From Acridotheres tristis (lineage: Eukaryota > Chordata > Aves > Passeriformes > Sturnidae): 64,000 nucleotides of DNA. The notes under the pieces were generated by a model. It had not been told where the DNA came from, did no database searches, and saw nothing but the letters and a program-made list of their open reading frames with translations. Shown piece by piece: positions 56,301 to 64,000 of the stretch (position 1 is the first letter of the stretch; the number at the start of each line of letters is the position of its first letter). The stretch covers positions 4,526,001 through 4,590,000 of the forward strand of contig CM072884.1 of NCBI GenBank assembly GCA_037013685.1. The letters run 5' to 3'. The translations under genes and the position numbers were made by a program.

Positions 56301-59300
56301 CTGCCTGAACAAGATTTGAAGTAAGCAGTAGGGGTCATTTAAAAATGCAGCCACATGCTTGATTAGAGGGGAACGTGCTTAAGAAATAATATATATCCAT
56401 CCCTCTAGTTATATAAACAAACATTCAGGGACATTTGAGATTTCAGCTTTCACATCTAATGTATTCACGGGTTGATTTGTTTCTGTGTGGTTGTTTCTTG
56501 TTGTTGTGGGTTGGGTTTTTTTTTTTCCCCAATCTCCATAATCCTTGTCAAACACTAACCTGCAAAACAGAAATATGTATATTTTTTTAGAAGGAAATGG
56601 GTACATATCTGAATAAGTTATTTTTAGAAAGTGAGCACTTCAATTGTCTGATTTTAGATGCCTTTCAGTGATATATTTTATGGTGTGTGAAGTTCTGTGT
56701 TTTAGAAGGAAGGGAAAGAGGACACATTGTCTGAAAATGTGAATTCTTTCAGATTATGTATAGAAGTCGATTGAAAGTAAAGCTGGAAAGAACTCGAGGA
56801 AAACATTACTAGCATGAGCTAGGTCAAAGTAGAGGTTATGTCAGTGTCTATAAAAGTCTCTAGTACTTTCAAAAGAAAGACATTAGATGGAATATAAAGT
56901 CAGTCTGTATACTGTAATGCAAATAAAAATATCTGTTTAATACTTTGGGTTTTTACTTTTATTAGAGATGTTACCAGGCCTCTGATATTTGTTCTGCTTT
57001 CTCAGATCTGTGATAGTAAGCGATAAAATCTGTTTTATAGAGACCTGTGAGGTGAAATTGTCTAGGCATACCAATGTTTCCATTTCTGTCCCAGAATAAC
57101 AAGCAGTTTCCAGCATGACCCCAGCTCCTAACCTGAACAAGGCACCTCAAAACTGGATGGAACAAGGCAGGGAAAGGCTGGGACATAAGCAGGTTTGAAG
57201 TTGTTTGAATTTCTTGTTCTAAAGAAGAAATTATCTCCTATCAGGGAGATACTAGGTTTGCAGTTTTTCCTTTTTTTTCCTCCTTTTTTTTTTTTTTTTG
57301 TCAGTTGATTTTCTAGAAAACCTCAAATTACAGTTGTTGTTCAAGACTCAAATATCTACTAAAAGGCTTTAAAAATGAGAAACTTTTATTAATACACCTT
57401 GTGTTTTGCAAGGGGCAAAGGTGTAAAATCAGTTTCAGACCAAACTGCTTTTGGATAGACTGAAAAATAGCTGCTAAGCTGGGAAAAGTCTTGAATAGTG
57501 TCTTTCCAGATGATCAGCATAGGTAAAGTAGGATAAGAAGCAAGACAGAAATTAAGAACTTAAAGTTTCATAAGTTTTTTGAGTTTCATATCAGAAGCTG
57601 GCTTATTCATATACATGTAAGATTTCATAATTGTAAAGCATAACTGATTTCTTCTTAATGAAGTCTGAGACAGAAAAAAAAGATGGGTTTTTTTGTTTTT
57701 GTTATTAAATTCCTTCTAGAGTTGGAAGTGGTTTCAAAAATGGGTGTCCAGTGGAATCTGTAATCAACTTTGACTATGGCATTCTGACTGAGTTTAAAGT
57801 GAGTTAGGTAGAAGGTAGAACCAGTGTTGCTAAATGCCTTTGTTGAGTCTTGGAAAAGTTATAAAGCAATGTGGTAATGCTTGTAGATTTCAGTGATGTA
57901 ATTGCCATGGGGACTGCTTGAAACTGGGGTATTGCAGTTGATGCTCCTTTTCATTACCCTGGAGGAGGCAAGTTGTGGGGAAAGAGGGCCTGAAGAAGCA
58001 ACCTGGGGAACTGTGTCTGTTGGAGTGGCAAAATACTGCTGCAGAAACAGGAAGAATTGCTGAAGCAGGCTGAAGTATTTGACTAGTGATAATCTCCACA
58101 GCTAGATGGAATTTGCATGGATGTTCTAAAGGATCTGAACTGTTAGCTGAGCTATGGGAAGAAGAGGTAAGAAAGGCAGAGAATCCTGGACAGGATTTCC
58201 TTTAAAAAAGAACCTGAGGGTGGTTTTTAGAATTAATTGACTTGTGAACTTCAGGAATGAGAACTAATTAAAGACTGGAGCTCCCAGGCAATCTGTCACA
58301 GCTGCCAATAAGCAAGGCTGGCAGCAATGCCTGTAGTATGTACCTGCTTGTTACTGTTTGTTATGAGTGCCATCTCTTAAATTGTTTATTATTCTGCAGG
58401 ACTTCAGGCATTCATGCTGAAATGTTCTGGGCTGGATATCTACCACAGGTTGACTTTTTCCTTCCCCCCAAGGAAACACTGCTCTCCTCACTCCCTCTTT
58501 CCTTAAAAAGCTCCAGTATTTCCAATAGTTACACTGAAAAGGCAGCAGGGCAAATTCCTTTTTTTTTTTCTTTTTTGATTCTTTCAGGTTCTAGCTATTT
58601 CTTCCTTATCACTCTTGAACCAACAATAATCTCAAACTGCCAAGTTTAGAAGTTCTAGCCCAACCATGGTTTAGAACAAGAACTGGAAATTTAGCTGGAG
58701 TGTTAACTCTGCATCAAGAATGTGGCTTTTGCTGTTCTTAGGAAAATGTCCAAATTTGGCCACATTATAAGACTTGGAAAAGCATCAGTTTGTAAAAGCT
58801 TAATAGAGAATTAGTCTCAGGTCCCTAGAGAAAACATTCTGTCATTGCTTGTAAGGTATCAAAGGATTACAAGTGCAGTTGGGGGTGGAGAAATTGAGCC
58901 CTCCTTTTTATTCCAGTTTCAGATTTCTGTAAATGTGTGTGAAGGCCTTCCTTCTCTGTTTTTTTTCTCTCCTTTTGCCAAATTAGCCAATGCTGGAGTG
59001 ATGTACTGGTCTGTGTGGATCACTGATCAGAGCTGCTGTGAGAATCTGCTGCTTGTAGCACACAAAGTGTATATGTCATCTTTCTTATATGTAGCTTGGA
59101 AAAAAAAAATCAATGTAAACCTTGTGTTGCTTTTAACTTTTGTTCTCTGGCTTCAGTTCTTCTCTCAGGCTTTTTTTCTCAGATATCCATCACCATTCTT
59201 TATTTCACACTGGCTGTAAAACAACTCCTGCTGCTGTAGCTGCTCTTATTCCGCTCTTTCTGTTTAACAGGCTTGATCAGCCTGGACTTGCCTTTTTGCC

Positions 59301-62300
59301 TTTCTTAAAGATGTGGTTTAGCTGTGCAGCATGACTGCAATTTGTGTGCTGTCATGCCCTTTGAGTCACTCTCTTCTCACCATACCAATAGCCTCTAAAA
59401 AGATTTTGGTGGAACCATTGCTAGAGGTCGTGTTGGTCAGCAAGAGTCCAGTTCCAACAAAAGCTTAGGTTTGCCAGTCTTAAAAAGAGTAACTGCCAGT
59501 GTAAAGGACTTTGTTTCTGTGCATGTCCCACTGCTGGCTCCAAGTGCAGAGATTTAGCATCGTGTTTCAGTGGGCCTTTGATGCAGTGTGGCTGTGGGGA
59601 ATCTTTGAGCAGGCTGTAGTGCATTGTTCTCCTACAAGCATTAAAATGATTGTTGCAAGAGAGGCATCCACGGGGACCTCTGTCAGCTCCTTATTGATGT
59701 GTGCAGTTTCATCTATTGACACGCTACCCTTCATTATTACACAGTGAATCCTGTGGCAGTGGAATTCGCTATTAAATCTGCCCCGCAAAAGAGAATTGGC
59801 AGAGGCTGCTTTAAAAGCAGTGTGACCCCTGCGTTTGCAAAGAATGGCTTCTAAATATGAAACAGATGCTGAACTGATGGAGGATGCTTCTTAGGTTTTC
59901 AGGGTACCAAACATATTCATTTTGAGCAAAAATCCAGAGTTTGCTTGATTTGTAAATGGTAATTTAAGTTTCAATACTCATTTTCCCCCCTCAGAAATGC
60001 ATGTCTAATCAGTACATGCATCTGTGCTTGAATGCAGCCAGTAATACTGAGGTGAAAATAGGCAATTATTTGTTAATGGAAACTGTTAGAATAAGCAGAG
60101 AGGTGTTAGTCTTTCTGTCTACACTCTAATCCTCTTCCTAGAGGATGGGAGAGGTGATATATCTTCCTTTGCCTTTTGCCACGGATTTTGTGCTTTCACA
60201 GCACCACCGGTAATATTTATCCAGATAACATCCACCTTCCCCCAAAAGAGATGTTCTGTTCTTTAGAAACCCAGCAACATACTGTGTGTTGGGGAGGTGA
60301 TGTCAGTGGATGGTGTTTGTCTGTGTAAAGAACCTTTATGTGTGTGCAGTGTTCTTGTTCCCAGTTCATATGGAGGTTTAAATTAATGCAGAGTAAGAAG
60401 TGTATCTCATCATCCTTGTTTCTGTTTGATCTCAGGGCTTGGTTCTAGACAAGGCATGCTGTACCTTATGGCAAACAAGAGCTTAAGTGCTTGGAGGTGG
60501 CCTCATCAGTGAGAAAATAAAGAGCATGACAGTTTATTGGAGACAAAATCACTCGGTGATTGGAGGTGGGAAATAACACAAGGCTGGGTCTTCCCTGTCT
60601 TATCACCACACCGAGTTGAATGGTCACTAAAGCTATTGACTGAGTCCTGTCTGCTGGTAACTGTATTGATAGGCACATGTCAATATAGTTGAAAAGCTGA
60701 TGACATCCCCAGGTCTTTGGGTTTGTCTATTACATTAAAAAAAAAAAAAACAGTTGAGAAAATAGCATATATACCCAGGGGTCAGTGGGCACAGAAATAT
60801 GGCTGTTGCTTGAAATTAGAAGTAGGAGAAGGAAGGGGAGAAGAGATAACTGGAGCAGGGCATGCTTTCCACAGAGAAAAGGAAATGGGGGAATAGCTTA
60901 AAATGGAAAAATTAGTTAAAGGTATGTCTGCATGAGATGGTGGCACTGGGGCTGTTGTCACCACAAAACAGCCTTGGTAAAAATCCATAGGTTTCTCAGA
61001 GCTCTGCAGTTGAATCTTGAAAATACCCTGGTTTTCTAAGCAAGGTTTTCTGCTCACCACTGGCAGGTAAATGGAATATCTAATTGTAGACTCCTGCAGA
61101 GTTTAAAACAAGGACTGAAGTGTGATGCATGTGGCTGCAGGGTATGCTGTGGCATCTGAGTTGTTGCTGGTGTCTGCCTTTTAAGTCTGAAAGGGAGGGT
61201 TGAGGGGGAGGCTGCAGTACTGTGAATAGAATTACTGGGTGGGGATGTCCTTCCAAAATAGCCCAAGAACAAGTGAGACTTCATGTAGTACCCTTGTTCC
61301 TGCTTAGGAGCAGAGGACACAGGGCGTGCCCCTGTTCCAGACTTTGCCTTATAAACCTCTAAGGATCAACAGAGATAGGCCAAAACTACTTAAGAAAGTA
61401 GCTGTTAAAGGTAATTTGAAGTATTTCTCACTGACCCTCCTCTTGATGTGAGCCATCAGCTTTTAGTTTTTGTGTGTATAGAGAGATTTTTCACCATCTG
61501 GCTCTGTAGAGAGACACTTAAACCTCTTTGTGCATCTGGGCAAGGATAGTAACCTGCAGGTGGATAAAGGGTACTAACCTGCAGGTGGATGCAGGGCAGT
61601 GCATGGGGCACTTCTGTACTCAGACTTGCAAGGTGGGTCCTTTCCTTGCTTTAACAGTTCCTATATAACCTCAGAATAAGAAATGAGTCCCCTTACCTGG
61701 ACTTTGATGGAACATGCATTTGTCATCAAAGTGATATGCTGGCTTTCTTCTGTATTTTCTTTTTTTGGTTGCACTGCTGGTATTGGTGCATTGGGGTGAG
61801 AACACACGTTGCATATGTGTATTTGGCCCAAGTGCATCGTGAGTTCTGCTCTCACATGAGTGGCTAAGCACTAATCCTCCAGTGTCAGGGTTGCTTTGTT
61901 GCTGTGGGATCTTGATTGCAGTCCAGAGTGGGGCTTTGGTCAGGTGGTTCTCATGAGCACACAGATGTTTCTTGGAATTAAAACTCCACAGCTGAGGTTG
62001 GCTCCTGGGCGAGCTTGGAACCCAGTTTCTGATACAAAACAGCCAGCTGTGTGTTGGCTGTGGCTGACACATGCACAAGGAGTGTCTGCCCTGGTTTTGA
62101 GTGTTCTGTTTCTGAGTGAAGAACTTCGACCTTTGAAGTTATTTGGATGCCTCTTGGCATTAGTTAACACCACCACTTCCTTCTGCACCTCCCCAGCAAT
62201 TGCATTAGAAACCTGAAAGGCTAATGAACTGACAGTTGTTTTCAATACATGGAGCCAAGGAGATTTTTAACTTGTGGTAGTTAATGCCCTACCTTTAAAA

Positions 62301-63699
62301 CCTCTGTATTGCCCTGGATGTACGTCACCAGATGATGACAGGGAATGGTCTCATGATTTTCTCTGGCTTTGCAAGGTCTCTAAATTCCTCAGAGGCAATT
62401 GCATGTACCCTTCTCTTGTAATTTGATATAAAATTTGCTCCTGGTACATTTACCACGTTTCAGACAGATCTTCAGTACTTCTTCAGAGGCAGTGATGTGT
62501 CTGGGTAAGCCAGGCTGGGTTGGACACTGTCTAAAGATATGCAAAGGGGAGCAAGCATGGCTTGCCTTTGTTCTTTTTCTGCTGTGGCATTTCTTAGAAA
62601 CGCCTGGTTCATGCACTGAGCATAGCTTGGAGGGCTGGTGGGAGCTTCAGGGGACCTGTGGGTCTGCTTCAGCAGCCTCTGCCACAGGAGCCTGAGACTG
62701 TTTCCTAACTAGCTTGCCTGTTCTGAGGAGGTTCTGCTTTTTCTTGGAAAAGATGGCATGTGTGCTTTGTAGTGAAGTAGGTGAAGGGCAGTGAGTACCT
62801 GCTGGGAAACCTGAATAGCACTTAGGCAAAATTCTGTTCATCTGGTGGTACATACTGTTGGCATTCTTAGGAGAGTAGAATTTCTCCCTTGCCCTCTTTC
62901 AGAACATCTGTTTCTGTGCATGAAGTCATCTTTTGCCTGACTTTTTTTCTTCCATTTGAATCCACTTCTACCTAAATAGTCTTCTTTGCAGCATCAGAAG
63001 TGTGAATGCCAGCAAGGATTTTGTCAGGTCATCTTGGGTGTTTTGTTCTTCAGGAAAGTCGCTGTGAGTAGAAGCACTGGAGTGTACACTTGTGATGGGC
63101 AGAACTGTGAGAGGCTGTGGAATATGAGCTGAGCTGTGTTTGAGCTCTTTGAGGCAGAATGATAGCGAAGGTGTAACAGCAGAGATTTTTTTTTTCTATA
63201 GGATCTTGGTGCTTGTGAAACTTTACAGAAGTTTCTTATTGTATCTGTTTCAGAAAAAGGACATGTATGCCATCTCTTCTTACTGTAACAGCTGGTCTAA
63301 TGGAAGATCTCTAAAGAATATTGCCTTAGATTACTGTGGTTACATAAATACTGCTACTCTGTTACACAGTTATTCTGTGACTTGTTGTAATTTTGATGAT
63401 TTTTGCCACATGAATGCTAAATTATGCATTGCATGAAAGCTCCTGTCACAAGTCGCAAGTAGTAATGAAACTGGAGTTTAAAACCGAATGAGCTCTAGAA
63501 ATGAAATAGTTGGCAGAAGATTCTTTGAATTTATGGTAGGAGTCATACAGAAATTCCACTGTCCGTTTCTGGATTCCCCCTCCTTAGCATCATCTGCCTC
63601 TGATTGTTACAGAAATTTTTTATGTTGAGGTAGAAACTAAGTGGAATTAGGGCTATGAAGATGGTGAAGGGACTGGTGGAAACCTGTACAAGGGCAGCT
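52686..63699 (+). other. PTGFRN: PTGFRN-like intron 1 (partial)
   Basis: At least 11 kb of intron follows the donor. No Ig-like exon was seen. It contains a T/A/C homopolymer run (53,451-53,494), T-rich runs at about 54,428-54,447 and 57,264-57,299, an A run at about 60,738-60,751, and a 25-bp tandem repeat (61548-61597). A long first intron is usual for this gene in mammals. Confidence 0.6.
61548..61597 (+). repeat. 25-bp tandem duplication
   Basis: Two head-to-tail 25-nt units share TAACCTGCAGGTGGAT. They differ at a few positions (first unit ends AAAGGGT, second GCAGGGC). Confidence 0.88.
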
Positions 63700-64000
63700 G
63701 AGGTCACTTGTTCTGTTCAGCCTGGAGAAGAGGAGACTGAGGGGAGACCTCATTGCAGTTCCAACTTTTTATCAGGGGAAGAGGAGGGGCAGGCACTGAT
63801 CTCCTTGTGGTGACCAGGGACAGGACTCCAGGGATTGGCCTGAAGTTGTCACAGTTGGATATGAGGAAAGGCTCTTCACCCAGAGGGTGGCTGGGCACTG
63901 GAACAGGCTCTCCAGGGCAGTGGTCACAGCACAAGACTCACAGAATTCAACAAGTGTTTGGACAGTGCTCTCAGGCACATGGTGAGACCCTTGGGATGTC
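63700..64000 (+). mobile_element. CR1 LINE fragment, continues past the window
   Basis: Translated on the + strand, FSLEKRRLRGDLIA-like sequence (CAGCCTGGAGAAGAGGAGAC onward) is followed by YEERLFTQRVAGHWNRLSRA and VVTAQDSQN, the C-terminal part of the CR1 ORF2. Multiple frame slips show that it is inactive. It lies in the sense direction of the PTGFRN-like intron. Confidence 0.9.

Overview
This is vertebrate nuclear DNA, almost certainly from a bird. It has long non-coding tracts, introns with GT..AG borders, a CpG-island promoter, and several fragments of CR1, the dominant LINE of bird genomes. These include typical CR1 3' ends at about 15.0, 16.0 and 19.7 kb. I see no bacterial gene organisation, no tRNA or rRNA gene, and no CRISPR array.

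Layout. From 1 to about 6.9 kb the window holds the 3' half of a CD2-like T-cell adhesion receptor on the + strand. It comprises the second (C2-type) Ig domain exon, the transmembrane exon, and the last exon with a proline-rich tail, stop codon, 3'UTR and an AATAAA signal. All three exons join in phase 1. The signal peptide and V-type domain exons must lie upstream. From about 6.9 to 51.8 kb there is a 45-kb intergenic tract with no gene I can assign. It carries CR1 and other LINE fragments, a possible MIR-type SINE, simple repeats, a 41-bp-arm hairpin (12.8 kb), a GATA/ETS/GATA/RUNX cluster 3.6 kb downstream of CD2, CpG-retaining segments that look like conserved regulatory DNA, and one orphan exon-like segment (42.55 kb) with strongly GC-biased third positions. 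From about 51.8 to 53.3 kb there is a CpG island containing a signal-peptide exon that ends in phase 1. By position and form I assign it to PTGFRN, the neighbour of CD2 in human. The rest of the window is its first intron, and another CR1 fragment runs off the end.

The genes are neighbouring immunoglobulin-superfamily surface proteins, in the order known from human 1p13 (CD2 then PTGFRN, same direction). The two best candidates for undescribed content are the orphan 97-nt exon at 42,553-42,649 and the hairpin at 12,814-12,901. In a minus-strand RNA both mismatches in the hairpin stem become G-U pairs. The most useful functional candidate is the possible avian counterpart of the CD2 3' locus control region near 10.47 kb. 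All of this was read by eye, with no database search.
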